From the NCBI GenBank assembly GCA_022340465.1, contig JAJDNW010000100.1, positions 1-64,000 of the forward strand: 64,000 nt of DNA, given 5' to 3'. Source of the stretch: Deltaproteobacteria bacterium. GTDB lineage: Bacteria; Desulfobacterota; Desulfobacteria; Desulfobacterales; B30-G6. Shown here in pieces: positions 17,023 to 25,974 of this stretch (its first letter is position 1; every line of letters starts with the position of its first letter). Under the pieces are notes generated by a model. It saw only the letters and a program-made list of their open reading frames with translations, did not search any database and had not been told where the DNA came from. The translations under genes were made by a program, and so were the position numbers.

Positions 17023-17267
17023 CGTCTCTTTCCCATGCGGCATTGCGCATTTAGGGCACACAGATTCCCCAGCGTTGGGGTCACCTCCTGCTTGAAGGTG
17101 ATGCTGCCGTCATATCGATTGCCTTAAGTCTGTTCCGGGCTGAAGAGGTCGTCCCTTATATTTTCCGGCAACCACTCTAACCACACAACCCTGTGAGAGC
17201 TCGCATACCGTTAAACTTGTATCTCAGGCGGCTCTCCTTTTCAAGCCGGGGGCTGTTCGGTCGTCGA

Positions 17268-17756
17268 TCAATCTCCCACGTCAAGTTTTTTCAGACTCTG
17301 CAGAATTTCACGCGGCGACTCTCCGATAGCCACCTTCATCAGGGATTCGATTTTTTTCTCATCGATATTGCGACGGTTCATAACCTTTTTCTTATAGGCG
17401 CTGACGAGCACCTCCAAAAGTTTGTCCAGCTCACACGGCTTCTGGAGATAGGAATAGGCGCCTTTACGCGTACAGTCCGCCGCCGATTCGACCGAACCGT
17501 GGCCGGTGAGGATCACGATCTCCATCCACTGGTAGGCCTCCTTCAACCGCTGCAGAGTTTCCTCGCCGTTAATGCCCGGCATTTTCAGATCCACCAGGGC
17601 AATGTCGATCGGCTGTTCCTTGGCGGCGGCAATCGCTTTTTCTCCCCGATCCACTGCAATCACATTGAACCCGCGTACATTCAGGCGTTTGGAGATGGAA
17701 TTGAGGAATTGCTCCTCATCGTCAACAATCAGCAGGTTTATGAGTTTTTCGTTCAT
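17268..17756 (-). CDS. Response regulator (receiver with short C-terminal tail)
   Basis: The 162-residue protein has a receiver at 1-122 (LLIVDDEEQ, IALVDLKMPGING, VILTGHGS, YLQKPCE) and a charged helical tail ending KVAIGESPREILQSLKKLDVGD. No DNA-binding domain is present. Closely related tails occur in the regulators at 34214 and 41214. The start at 17756 follows AAGGAG. It is last in the operon HK-TSUP-membrane protein-RR, so it is the likely partner of the kinase at 19822. Confidence 0.92.
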   Translation of the reverse strand: MNEKLINLLIVDDEEQFLNSISKRLNVRGFNVIAVDRGEKAIAAAKEQPIDIALVDLKMPGINGEETLQRLKEAYQWMEIVILTGHGSVESAADCTRKGAYSYLQKPCELDKLLEVLVSAYKKKVMNRRNIDEKKIESLMKVAIGESPREILQSLKKLDVGD

Positions 17757-17814
17757 TGTAATGCTCCTTGTCAGTTGGGTTTCACCATCACCCGGCAACC
17801 TTCCTCAGGGTGAA

Positions 17815-18501
17815 TCAGTGCTCCAGCTTCAACCCCCAGCCTTCGAACATGAACATGACGGCAAATCCATACCACAGGGTGTACACCACATAGAATACCA
17901 GGGAAAGGGTGACCACCCCCATGCTGCCGCCTATTTTTTTGGCCTCGATGCCGAAGTAGTTATAGGAACATTCCAGCGCTTTTTTCTCCACCAGGGCGAC
18001 CATTTTAGCTTCCTTGAACTGCTTTCCGGCTTTGAGACCCTTGTCCATCAGCTTGAAGGCGCTCCACCAGTTGTAGATCACCTGCTTGCCGCTGTAACCG
18101 TATTTTTGCTGAAGCGTCTCGGAATCATTGCCGTACATGGCGTCGGCATCGTCCAGGCAGCTTTCGATAATGCGGCCCAGATCACCCGCTACGTGTAAGG
18201 ATTCACCGTTGATTTTCACCCGGGCTCCGGCTGCCTCGTACAGCTTCGCGCTTTGGGCGGCCGCCCGGTCCGAAGGCATTGGCAGCGTGAGATCTACCGT
18301 TTTCCCGGCAAAGGCGCTGTTGGCTTCCCGCACTTCGGGAATGTAGTAGGCCGACCCCTTTGAAATGGAATTGTACAGCGCATCCAGGTACTCCAATCCG
18401 TTGTTCCCTTTAAAAACAGGCAGAAAAATGACAATCAGCACCGCGATGAATCCCACCATCATGGCCAGGCCCGTGTAGAATTCTTTTTTATTGGCAATCA
18501 T
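17815..18501 (-). CDS. Conserved two-TM membrane protein coupled to TSUP permease
   Basis: The ~228-residue protein starts MIANKKEFYTGLAMMVGFIAVLIVIFLPVF (TM1 near 9-29). A ~140-residue hydrophilic, probably periplasmic domain follows, with CLDDADAMYGNDSETLQQKYGYSGKQVIYNWW-like helical text. A second membrane segment lies near 190-213 (MGVVTLSLVFYVVYTLWYG). I do not recognise the family. Its ATG overlaps the TSUP stop as ATGA, and the fixed coupling suggests an accessory subunit of the transporter. Confidence 0.8.
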   Translation of the reverse strand: MIANKKEFYTGLAMMVGFIAVLIVIFLPVFKGNNGLEYLDALYNSISKGSAYYIPEVREANSAFAGKTVDLTLPMPSDRAAAQSAKLYEAAGARVKINGESLHVAGDLGRIIESCLDDADAMYGNDSETLQQKYGYSGKQVIYNWWSAFKLMDKGLKAGKQFKEAKMVALVEKKALECSYNYFGIEAKKIGGSMGVVTLSLVFYVVYTLWYGFAVMFMFEGWGLKLEH

Positions 18502-19784
18502 GCGTCCACCCCCTCTCCCTTCAGGACGTTGATGTTTTTGAAAAACGTGCCGACGACCCAGACACCGAAGCCGCCGATGACCACAAAAAAGGCCCACACA
18601 CCGATGGTTTCGAGAACGGCGCCCGTCTGTTTGGAAAGTGGAATGACGCCCATATCGGTCAGCTTTGCGGGCAGGGCGAAGATTCGATTCATGAAGCCCG
18701 CCAGCACCGCCATGGCGTAAAAACCGCGAATGGTGATGCCGGGAACGACCTTGGTAACCATGGCCCCTATCTGAATGCCCAGCAACGATCCCAGCAGCAT
18801 TCCGATCGCCAGGGTGTAAAATATGAACCCGTAAACGGCATACTGGCTGATGGCCGCATAGCCGGCGGTAAAAACAATCTGAAAGATGTCGGTGCCCACG
18901 GTGGTCATGGATGACACCCCGAGCACATAAACGAAGATCGGGAACGTCAGAAAGCCGCCGCCGACCCCCATGATACCGGCTGCCAGCCCCACCAGAGCTC
19001 CGGAAAGCACTAGAAAAACCCACGAGATTTTGCGCCCCTGAGGCGTCAGATCGAAATCGAACCTGATCATGGGGGGGAGATTGAGGGCCTGCAGCTTTTT
19101 AGGCAGGCTGCCGATTTCGGCCCCTTCCGATTTGGCACCGTGGAAGTCGCCGCTGTCGCTGGACTTGCGTGCCTTGAGAAAATCGATCATGGCGTAAAGG
19201 CCCAAAAAGCCGAGCATCAGGGAATAGATGGTGGTAATGAAGGCATCGCTTAAAACGGGATTGATTTCATAAAGCACTCGATTGATGATCCCGCCGACGG
19301 TGGCCCCGATAATCGCCCCGATTAAAAAGACGGCCGCCAGCGGCACCGATACATTGCCCAGTTTGCGATGGATGACACTGCCCATGATCGCTTTTGCAAA
19401 AATATGAAACAGGTCCGTCCCTACGGCCAGGATACCCTTGATGCCCGCACTCATCAATGCCGGCGCGATAATGAAGCCGCCGCCGGCACCGATACAGCCG
19501 GTTATCAGACCGGCGCCGAGGCCGATCAGGATGGACACCAGAAAGATGGCATTGGTGTAGAATGCCGGGCTGTACGCCTTTTTCCCCCCGAGAACCTCCG
19601 GAAGCACACCGCCGGCATCGCCGGCCAGGACGAACCCGCCCAGGATGATCGGAAGCGTCAACAGGCCCAGGATGAGCAACCGCTTGCGGTCACGCAAAAT
19701 GGTGAAGGCCGTGTCGATTTCCCATCGGGCATGGGCGCGTGCCCCCATCATCATGAACTTACCCCACTGTTTTAAAAAATTCAT
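18498..19784 (-). CDS. TSUP (TauE/SafE)-family anion permease
   Basis: The 428-residue inner-membrane protein has about nine membrane segments and the duplicated TSUP repeat. One half has GLITGCIGAGGGFIIAPALMSAGI near 96 and the other has GLAAGIMGVGGGFLTFPIFVYVLGV near 270. TSUP proteins move sulfite, sulfate, sulfonates or related anions; direction and substrate are not readable. It has an unusually long N-terminal cytoplasmic stretch. It lies between its kinase (upstream, 37 bp) and an accessory membrane protein (overlapping), a sensor-transporter-regulator operon. Confidence 0.93.
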   Translation of the reverse strand: MNFLKQWGKFMMMGARAHARWEIDTAFTILRDRKRLLILGLLTLPIILGGFVLAGDAGGVLPEVLGGKKAYSPAFYTNAIFLVSILIGLGAGLITGCIGAGGGFIIAPALMSAGIKGILAVGTDLFHIFAKAIMGSVIHRKLGNVSVPLAAVFLIGAIIGATVGGIINRVLYEINPVLSDAFITTIYSLMLGFLGLYAMIDFLKARKSSDSGDFHGAKSEGAEIGSLPKKLQALNLPPMIRFDFDLTPQGRKISWVFLVLSGALVGLAAGIMGVGGGFLTFPIFVYVLGVSSMTTVGTDIFQIVFTAGYAAISQYAVYGFIFYTLAIGMLLGSLLGIQIGAMVTKVVPGITIRGFYAMAVLAGFMNRIFALPAKLTDMGVIPLSKQTGAVLETIGVWAFFVVIGGFGVWVVGTFFKNINVLKGEGVDA

Positions 19785-19821
19785 CGCTTTCTGCTCCTTT
19801 CGCGCTTACCGTGACTACCCT

Positions 19822-21558
19822 CTAAGCCGATTCTCCGTTGTCGCGGATCGGAAGAGATATAGTGAATGAACTTCCTTGTCCCTTCATGCTTTGGGCCACG
19901 ATCGACCCGCCCAGGGCCTCGACAATACTCAAGGAAACACTCAGCCCCAGGCCGGTTCCCCTGCCGACCTCCTTGGTCGTAAAAAAGGGATCGAATACTT
20001 TTTTTATGTCCGACTCGGACATCCCCGTGCCGGAATCACGGATGGTAATCTCAATCTTATCCTCCCGGGAATGGGTCACGATCGTGATTTTTCCGGTATC
20101 TCCGATGGCATCGCCGGCATTGTTGATGATGTTCAAGAAAACCTGTCGAATCTGATCTGCATCCAGGAGTGTCTGGGGAAGGTCGGGATCGTAGTCGCGA
20201 ACGATTTCGATGTTGGCGACCTTGAATTCGCACGCCTTGACACCGTCGATGACCTCGTCCAGGATGGCGTTGACATTGCAGAGTGACAGGCTGGGTTTGT
20301 AGTCATGCCCGAAATCGAGCAATTGCCGCGTAATTTTACCTGCCCTGAAAGCGGCCGACTCGATGATGTCGATCTCCTTGATGATCTTCTCCGGTTCAGC
20401 GTCCATACCGAATTCCGGATCGAGCATATCCCGGATCACGCCGCTGGTGGAAGTGATGATGGCCAAGGGATTGTTGATTTCATGCGCCACGCCTGTGGCC
20501 AGTTCACCGATAGAGGCCAGTTTGGAGGCATGGAGGAGCTGTGACTGCAGGTTCTGACTTTTCTCCAGGAGCACACGATGGCGGTCCACCTGCTTTTTCG
20601 TCAGCAGCACGATAATGAAACCGGTGACACCCAGTAGAATGACCAAACTGGTCATCATGATTTTACGTGCCTGATACATCTGTTCATGGGCGATGGCAAA
20701 AGGCTGCCGGACCAGAAGCGCCCAATCGGCTTCCTTGAGCCAGGTGTAGGCGATCAGGATGTCGTCGCCCTCGATTTTCATTTCAGTGACGCCGGCGCCG
20801 CTGTTTTTCGGAGGGATGAAGGCGCTCATGCCCAAAAGCGGCCCCCGGTCGGGATCCACAATCTGGTAGCGGCCATCGGCGTTGATCAGTGTGGATTCAA
20901 CCCCTTTGCCATGACTCAAGGTTCTCAGAAACATGTAGAACTTATCGGGATCCAGCGTGGAGCGCATGACGTGCCACCTTCCGTCGATAAGTTGCTTGGT
21001 AGCGATGGTGAAATGAGGTTTGTTCCTGAATCCCAGGTAGATGTCACTGATGTAGTAGTCGCCCGCCTGGCCCATGAGGGTTTGAAACCACTGCTCCCTG
21101 CTGTAATCCTTGCCCTGCAGATAAGGAAACGGACCGGCATAGCCTATTTGAATCCCGTCGGCACTGAGAAACCCCACGTCCATGAAAGCGTCGCTGACCT
21201 GGCGCAAAAGCTGAAGATAGTTGCCCATCTCGAGGCTGCCGGGATGGATGCTGAACTCCCGGCTGTGAAACAGGTTGAAGAGGTTTACCACTCTTTCCTG
21301 AAGAAACAGATCGATGGTGTTGCCCTGGCTTTCGGAAAGAGCCGCCAGATTGAGCTTGTCCGTTTTTGTAAGTGAGTCGGTGAACTGGATGTGAAAGTAG
21401 AGGGTAAAAAGCGCGTGGGGCACAATGAAGATGGCGATCAATCCGGCGATCAACCGGATGCGCATCTTCTTGAAATAGCGATCCTCCAGTGAACCACCGG
21501 GAGCGGCAACCGTCCCTTCCTTGTTTTCAACCGCTTCACCCTCGTTTCTCGTTTTCAT
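19822..21558 (-). CDS. dCache-type transmembrane histidine kinase
   Basis: The ~578-residue kinase has TM1 near residue 36-56, a periplasmic double-Cache sensor (SADGIQIGYAGPFPYLQGKDYS, DYYISDIYLGFRNKPHFTIA), and TM2 near 285-305. The H-box is [16 protein letters not shown] near residue 358. The HATPase has NIINNAGDAI, DSGTGM and GRGTGLGLSVSL. The same Cache signature (YxGPF..Y, YISDxxLGxRxxPHF) recurs in the kinases at 32485 and 39545 and in the split sensor at 56963. The start at 21558 (MKTRNEG) is chosen from the GGGATGGGTG context. A sigma-54 promoter is 48 bp upstream. Confidence 0.94.
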   Translation of the reverse strand: MKTRNEGEAVENKEGTVAAPGGSLEDRYFKKMRIRLIAGLIAIFIVPHALFTLYFHIQFTDSLTKTDKLNLAALSESQGNTIDLFLQERVVNLFNLFHSREFSIHPGSLEMGNYLQLLRQVSDAFMDVGFLSADGIQIGYAGPFPYLQGKDYSREQWFQTLMGQAGDYYISDIYLGFRNKPHFTIATKQLIDGRWHVMRSTLDPDKFYMFLRTLSHGKGVESTLINADGRYQIVDPDRGPLLGMSAFIPPKNSGAGVTEMKIEGDDILIAYTWLKEADWALLVRQPFAIAHEQMYQARKIMMTSLVILLGVTGFIIVLLTKKQVDRHRVLLEKSQNLQSQLLHASKLASIGELATGVAHEINNPLAIITSTSGVIRDMLDPEFGMDAEPEKIIKEIDIIESAAFRAGKITRQLLDFGHDYKPSLSLCNVNAILDEVIDGVKACEFKVANIEIVRDYDPDLPQTLLDADQIRQVFLNIINNAGDAIGDTGKITIVTHSREDKIEITIRDSGTGMSESDIKKVFDPFFTTKEVGRGTGLGLSVSLSIVEALGGSIVAQSMKGQGSSFTISLPIRDNGESA

Positions 21559-21605
21559 CACCCATCCCGCTCCGTGAGTTGAAGACAGCCTGCAGCCAAT
21601 CAAAT

Positions 21606-21621
21606 AGCAGATTGCATGCCA
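21606..21621 (-). promoter_or_regulatory. Sigma-54 promoter for the HK-TSUP operon
   Basis: On the minus strand it reads TGGCATGCAATCTGCT, with correct GG-GC spacing; -12 is CTGC. It lies 48 bp upstream of the kinase start. Confidence 0.68.
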
Positions 21622-21712
21622 ACCAGGAGCACAACAGGGATGATGGTATTTTCCCTCTTGATATCGATAGGTTAATTTATGTGATCGTCAAGGCGGTTAT
21701 CGGGGTGAGAAA

Positions 21713-21736
21713 GGCGCGTGGATTTTCGAACGCGCC
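21713..21736 (-). terminator. Possible terminator of the upstream NtrC gene
   Basis: GGCGCGT (21713-21719) and ACGCGCC (21730-21736) form a perfect 7-bp GC stem with a 10-nt loop. On the minus strand TTTCTC follows, a weak T tract, about 100 bp after the NtrC stop at 21837. Confidence 0.4.
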
Positions 21737-21739
21737 CGG

Positions 21740-21781
21740 ATTTGGAAAGATTTAGAAATGCATTTGGAAAAATTTAGAACC
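21740..21781. promoter_or_regulatory. Tandem candidate enhancer sites (type B)
   Basis: ATTTGGAAAGATTTAGAAAT at 21740 and ATTTGGAAAAATTTAGAACC at 21762 are near-identical with a 22-bp period, about two helical turns. Both fit GTTTnGAAAnnTTTCnAAAC loosely. Centres lie about 130 and 152 bp upstream of the sigma-54 promoter at 21606-21621. Confidence 0.6.
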
Positions 21782-21836
21782 TAGCGCATTTGCCATATAT
21801 ATGTTCCGCTTCAACATTCGATTGGAAGGTGGCGGG

Positions 21837-23210
21837 CTAGAATTTTTTCAACCGATAGCGAAAGGTGTGCAGGTTCATGTTCAGGAGTCTGGCCGCCTGG
21901 CTTTCATTGCCTTCGGCCATGGCAAGGGCCGTTTTGAGATAGTGCTCCTCGAAGGCTCGCTGAAGCTCCGGGAAATCAATGCCTTCTTCAGGAATCGGTG
22001 GGTAGGGATCGGGGGTTTCCGCCGGGGTGGGTTGGCTGCCGGCGGTCTCCATCCCCAGGTCCTGAAGCGACAGTTCCGGCCCCTGCCCGATGAGGGCGCC
22101 CCGTTCGATCATGTTTTTCAGCTCGCGGACATTGCCTGTCCACCGGTAGCCGACCAGGGCCTGTTCCGCCTCGGAATCGATCCCGGTAAACCGCTTGTCG
22201 AACTTGTGGCCGTAGTGCTCCAAAAAATGCTTGGCCAGGGGCATGATGTCCCCGGGGCGTGCCTTGAGGGCCGGCACTTCCAGCTTGATGACGCCCAACC
22301 TGAAATAGAGGTCGCTTCTGAAGGTTCCCTGCTCGATCATGGCGTCGATATGCTTGTTGGTGGCAGAGATGACCCGGGTCTGGATGACCTGTTTCCGGGT
22401 GCCGCCGACCCGGTAGTATTCTCCGTTTTCAAGAAAGCGCAGGAGTTTTGCCTGGGCCTCGAGATTCAAGTCCCCGACTTCATCCAAAAACAGGGTGCCG
22501 TTGGCGGCGTCTTCAATCAGGCCCTTTTTCCCTGCAGGGCCCGCACCGCTGAAAGCGCCTTTCTCATAGCCGAAAATTTCACTTTCGATGAGATCCCTGG
22601 GTATGGCTGCGCAGTTGACCGTCACCAACCGCCCCCTGTAGTTGGGGCTGCGGTAGTGCAGTGCCTCGGCCAGCAGCTCTTTTCCCGTCCCGGTTTCGCC
22701 AAGAATCATGACGGGCGTATCCGGGCTTTTCGCCACCCGGCCCAAAAAACTCATCATGTCCTGAATTTCATCGCTTTCACCGATAAAGCAGGGCAGGTTC
22801 TCCTCGATATAGCGTTCCTGAAGGTCCCTGACCTCCTTGCGCAGACGGATGGTGTCCAGGGCGTTTTTGATTGTCACCTCCAGGGCATCCATCTGGATCG
22901 GTTTGACAATGTAGTCATAGGCGCCGGTTTTCATGGCGGAAATAACGGTGTCGACCCCTTCGTAGGCGGTAATCATAATGGCCAGCAGGTCCGGGTGCAG
23001 GCGCTTCATGATCTTGAGCGCTTCTATACCACCCATACCCGGAAGACCGATATCCAGCAGAACCAGGTCGGGCAGTTCACCGGGAAGGGCTGCCAGCGCG
23101 CTTTCGGCATCACAAAACGTCGCCACCCGATAATCGCTTTCAAGAGCCGATGCCAGGCCTTTGCAGATGATCTCTTCGTCATCGACGACAAACAGCGAAT
23201 AAGGCTTCAT
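21837..23210 (-). CDS. NtrC-family sigma-54 response regulator (GAFSGA variant)
   Basis: The 457-residue activator has a receiver (FVVDDEEII, LVLLDIGLPGMGG, MITAYEG, IVKPIQ). The AAA+ domain has Walker A GETGTGKE, GAFSGAGPAG as the sigma-54 contact loop and Walker B GTLFLDEVGD, and the arginine-finger region RWTGNVREL is present. A Fis-type HTH ends the protein (ALAMAEGNESQAARLLNMNLHTFRYRLKKF). It is very close to the activator at 14133, sharing the GAFSGA variant and HTH, so the two may read similar sites. It follows its kinase by 11 bp. Confidence 0.95.
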   Translation of the reverse strand: MKPYSLFVVDDEEIICKGLASALESDYRVATFCDAESALAALPGELPDLVLLDIGLPGMGGIEALKIMKRLHPDLLAIMITAYEGVDTVISAMKTGAYDYIVKPIQMDALEVTIKNALDTIRLRKEVRDLQERYIEENLPCFIGESDEIQDMMSFLGRVAKSPDTPVMILGETGTGKELLAEALHYRSPNYRGRLVTVNCAAIPRDLIESEIFGYEKGAFSGAGPAGKKGLIEDAANGTLFLDEVGDLNLEAQAKLLRFLENGEYYRVGGTRKQVIQTRVISATNKHIDAMIEQGTFRSDLYFRLGVIKLEVPALKARPGDIMPLAKHFLEHYGHKFDKRFTGIDSEAEQALVGYRWTGNVRELKNMIERGALIGQGPELSLQDLGMETAGSQPTPAETPDPYPPIPEEGIDFPELQRAFEEHYLKTALAMAEGNESQAARLLNMNLHTFRYRLKKF

Positions 23211-23221
23211 TAACGCTTCCT

Positions 23222-25246
23222 TTACATGGAATCCGTGCGGTCATATTGCCGCTGACGGATAGGTATTTTGACCGTAAAAACGGCCCCCCCCCATTCACTG
23301 GTCCCGGCATCCAGCGATCCGCCGTGATCCGTAATAATGCGGTGACAGATGCTGAGTCCGATGCCGGAGCTGTTGTCTTTGGTGGTGTAGAAGGGGTCGA
23401 AAATGTTGGCCATGATCTGTTCGGCGATCCCCGGGCCGGAATCGCTTACGGTAATACAGATGGAATCCCCTGCCGGCCGCGTGGTGATTTTGATCTTTTT
23501 CTCTGCCGTCATGGAGGCCATGGCTTCCGATGCATTGGCGATCAGATTGAGGATGACCTGTTCGATCATGTGAGGATCCGAGCGACAGGGCGGCAGATTC
23601 GGATCCAGATCCGCTTCGATGCGAATGCCCTTTTTATTGAGCGTCAGCGATGAAAGATCGACGGCTTCCTTCACAGGCAAATTGATTTCCGTCAAAACAA
23701 ATGCCGGCTCCCCCGGTCGGGAAAAGTCCATGACCCGTTTGATTACGGCTTCGATCTTGTTGGAGGCCAGTTGAAGTTGAGACAAAATACCGGTGGACTC
23801 CTCGGCATGCTCAGTGTTTGAGCACAATTTATTCAGCGTTTTCAGATAGATATTAATTCCCGATAGCGGATTCCGGATCTCGTGGGCAATTCCGGCCGCC
23901 ACCCGACCCAGCGACGTCATCTTGTCCTTGATCCTTAGCAGCTGCTCGAGTTCCTTGGCGCGTGAAATGTCCATCAAGTTCAATAGGATGGCCTCTTTTT
24001 CACGGTGTTCGATCCTGCAAACCCGGCAGTGAAGCCATCTGAAATCGAAGGCGGCATCGGTGTCCCCCCGGCGGCCGAACCTGAATTCGATGTCGGTCCT
24101 CGGCAGGCACTCCCTTGTAAAATCGGATATCGTGCGCTCGACACGCCCGAGGTCATCCGGGTGGATCAGTTCCGAATTCGGCGGAATCAACAGGTTCACG
24201 TCTGAACCGAAAATCCGTTCGTATTCCGGGTTGCTGTAGACGATCCGGCCGTTCTGCACAATGGAAATGCACGTCAGTGAATTTTCCACCAGGTTGCGGA
24301 AGCGCCGCTCGCTGTTCTCGAGCGCCCTGCGGTCTCTTTTACGTTCGATAATTTTTCCCATGCGCAGAGCTGCCGCTTGCAGAAGCTGCGCCTCTTCTTT
24401 ATGAAAGACGCCGATGGTATCGAACGGACGCTCCTCCAGGTAGCCCACCTCCAAAAGGCCGATGGCTTGATCGTCGACATGGATAGCCCGGGAAAGATGC
24501 CAGTCGGTGCGACAATAGTTTTTCGTCTGATAGGTAAAATCTTCCAACTGGATTCTGGCCCAGGCAATCTCGGGATACTGCATGGCCTCCGGCAGCATGT
24601 CGACGCCGCCGCTCAGGATCTCCTCCAAACCGATCTTTGGTTTTTCCACAAGCTTGGAAAAGGAAAACAGATAATTCAACTCATTGACCCGTTTTTCAAG
24701 GGCGGCATCCGCCCTGCGATGGGCCTCTTCCCGCTTGAGCCTGTGAATGCCAAAGGCGACATCACCCGCTATTTCATCGATAAGCGCCCGCTCCACATCG
24801 TCCGAAACCAGCTCCTTGGGAATCGAGATACACAGCAGACCATATACCCCCCCCCCGTGCATCAAGCGCACCGTGGCCACCCCCCACCCGCTGTGGGCCT
24901 TTGACAACGGACAGACACCGCAGGCTTTGGACGGATTCTCCACCCACACCATCTCCTGCCGGGACAAGGCCTTGCGGATACAGGGAATCGTCTCTTTCGG
25001 GCTGCCGGAAGTTACGGCGGCTTCGAAGTCACTGCCGATCCCCGCTTCGGCACAGGATTCGGGTTCTCCGTCATCATTCAGCAGGATGATCCAGGCCTTG
25101 TCGTAGGTGCGGCTCCTGATCAGCTCACGGCAGACGGCCTTCAGCATCGGGCCAAGCGCCTCCTCCCGGATCAGCAACCGATTGATTTTTCGGATGGTTC
25201 TAAGGGCGTCATTCAGGTGCTCGATTTTTGATACGTTCATTGCCAT
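23222..25246 (-). CDS. Cytoplasmic GAF-GAF-PAS histidine kinase
   Basis: The ~674-residue kinase lacks membrane segments. An N-terminal GAF domain covers about 10-170 and includes a CGVC pair (ACGVCPLSKAHSGWG), typical of GAF domains in this lineage and a possible redox or metal site. A second GAF covers about 190-320 and a PAS about 330-460 (RFRNLVENSLTCISIVQNGRIVYSN). The H-box is VAAGIAHEIRNPLSGINIYL near 490 and the HATPase has NLIANASEAM, DSGPGI and NSSGIGLSICHRI. The start is ATG at 25246 or 25240; no clear ribosome binding site. It pairs with the NtrC protein downstream. Confidence 0.93.
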   Translation of the reverse strand: MAMNVSKIEHLNDALRTIRKINRLLIREEALGPMLKAVCRELIRSRTYDKAWIILLNDDGEPESCAEAGIGSDFEAAVTSGSPKETIPCIRKALSRQEMVWVENPSKACGVCPLSKAHSGWGVATVRLMHGGGVYGLLCISIPKELVSDDVERALIDEIAGDVAFGIHRLKREEAHRRADAALEKRVNELNYLFSFSKLVEKPKIGLEEILSGGVDMLPEAMQYPEIAWARIQLEDFTYQTKNYCRTDWHLSRAIHVDDQAIGLLEVGYLEERPFDTIGVFHKEEAQLLQAAALRMGKIIERKRDRRALENSERRFRNLVENSLTCISIVQNGRIVYSNPEYERIFGSDVNLLIPPNSELIHPDDLGRVERTISDFTRECLPRTDIEFRFGRRGDTDAAFDFRWLHCRVCRIEHREKEAILLNLMDISRAKELEQLLRIKDKMTSLGRVAAGIAHEIRNPLSGINIYLKTLNKLCSNTEHAEESTGILSQLQLASNKIEAVIKRVMDFSRPGEPAFVLTEINLPVKEAVDLSSLTLNKKGIRIEADLDPNLPPCRSDPHMIEQVILNLIANASEAMASMTAEKKIKITTRPAGDSICITVSDSGPGIAEQIMANIFDPFYTTKDNSSGIGLSICHRIITDHGGSLDAGTSEWGGAVFTVKIPIRQRQYDRTDSM

Positions 25247-25312
25247 GCGATAAGGTTCGACCCTTTCCAAAGATGCGGCCGCTTTGATTAATTTTATAAA
25301 ATGAATGGCATC

Positions 25313-25332
25313 GTTTTGAAATTTTTCTAAAC
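25313..25332. promoter_or_regulatory. Perfect palindromic enhancer candidate (type B)
   Basis: GTTTTGAAATTTTTCTAAAC is a near-perfect 20-bp dyad of form GTTTnGAAAnnTTTCnAAAC. It lies between the divergent kinase (25246) and receiver (25549) genes, about 155 bp upstream of the sigma-54 promoter at 25476-25491. Confidence 0.6.
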
Positions 25333-25475
25333 GTATATATAAAATCCGGATGAATGGCAAGCCGACCAGTCACTTCCCGGTCATGTTCGGTAACCATTGC
25401 CAACAGGGGTATCAATAGGCTATCCTGTTGAAACAAAAGGAAGTAACCCTCAAATCGGCCTCTCTTTCCCAATTA

Positions 25476-25491
25476 AGGCATGCTTATTGCT
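25476..25491 (+). promoter_or_regulatory. Sigma-54 promoter for the RR/PEP-synthase-like operon
   Basis: AGGCATGCTTATTGCT has GG and GC 12 bp apart; only the first T of the -24 box differs. It lies 58 bp upstream of the receiver gene start. Confidence 0.65.
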
Positions 25492-25548
25492 TCCTTGTTG
25501 ACCAAAGCAGCAACCGTTGTCACGTTTCAGAGAAGGAGACCGATCAAT

Positions 25549-25974
25549 ATGGAACCTTTTACCGTTGTTTTCGTGGACGACGAAGCCGATTATGTGGAAT
25601 CGCTCATCAAGCGGATGCGCCGGCGCAACATCCAAGCCTATGGCGCCGGAAGCGGCGAGGCCGCCCTCACCCTGCTGGCGGACAAGCACCGGGAGATCGA
25701 TGTCATCGTCCTGGACGTACGCATGCCGGGCATGGACGGCCTGGCCGTACTGAAAGAGGTCAAAAAGCGCCATCCTTTGATAGAAGTGATCATGCTGAGT
25801 GGGCATGCCAACCTGGCCGTGGCCAAAGAAGGTATGGAAATGGGCGCCTTCGACTATCTCATGAAACCCGTGGATCTCGATGAACTGCTCTACAAACTCC
25901 AGGATGCCCATCAGAAAAAAAGCCTTCAGGAATCCAAGATCGCCGGACTCGAACGGGCCAAAACGATGCCATGA
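25549..25974 (+). CDS. Response regulator (receiver only)
   Basis: The 141-residue protein is a receiver with FVDDEADYV, IVLDVRMPGMDG, MLSGHAN and LMKPVDL, plus a short helical tail. No output domain. ATG at 25549 follows AGAAGGAG. Its TGA overlaps the ATG of the PEP-synthase-like gene (ATGA), so the two are coupled. The receiver is therefore likely to control, or be controlled with, that enzyme-like protein. Confidence 0.92.
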   Translation: MEPFTVVFVDDEADYVESLIKRMRRRNIQAYGAGSGEAALTLLADKHREIDVIVLDVRMPGMDGLAVLKEVKKRHPLIEVIMLSGHANLAVAKEGMEMGAFDYLMKPVDLDELLYKLQDAHQKKSLQESKIAGLERAKTMP

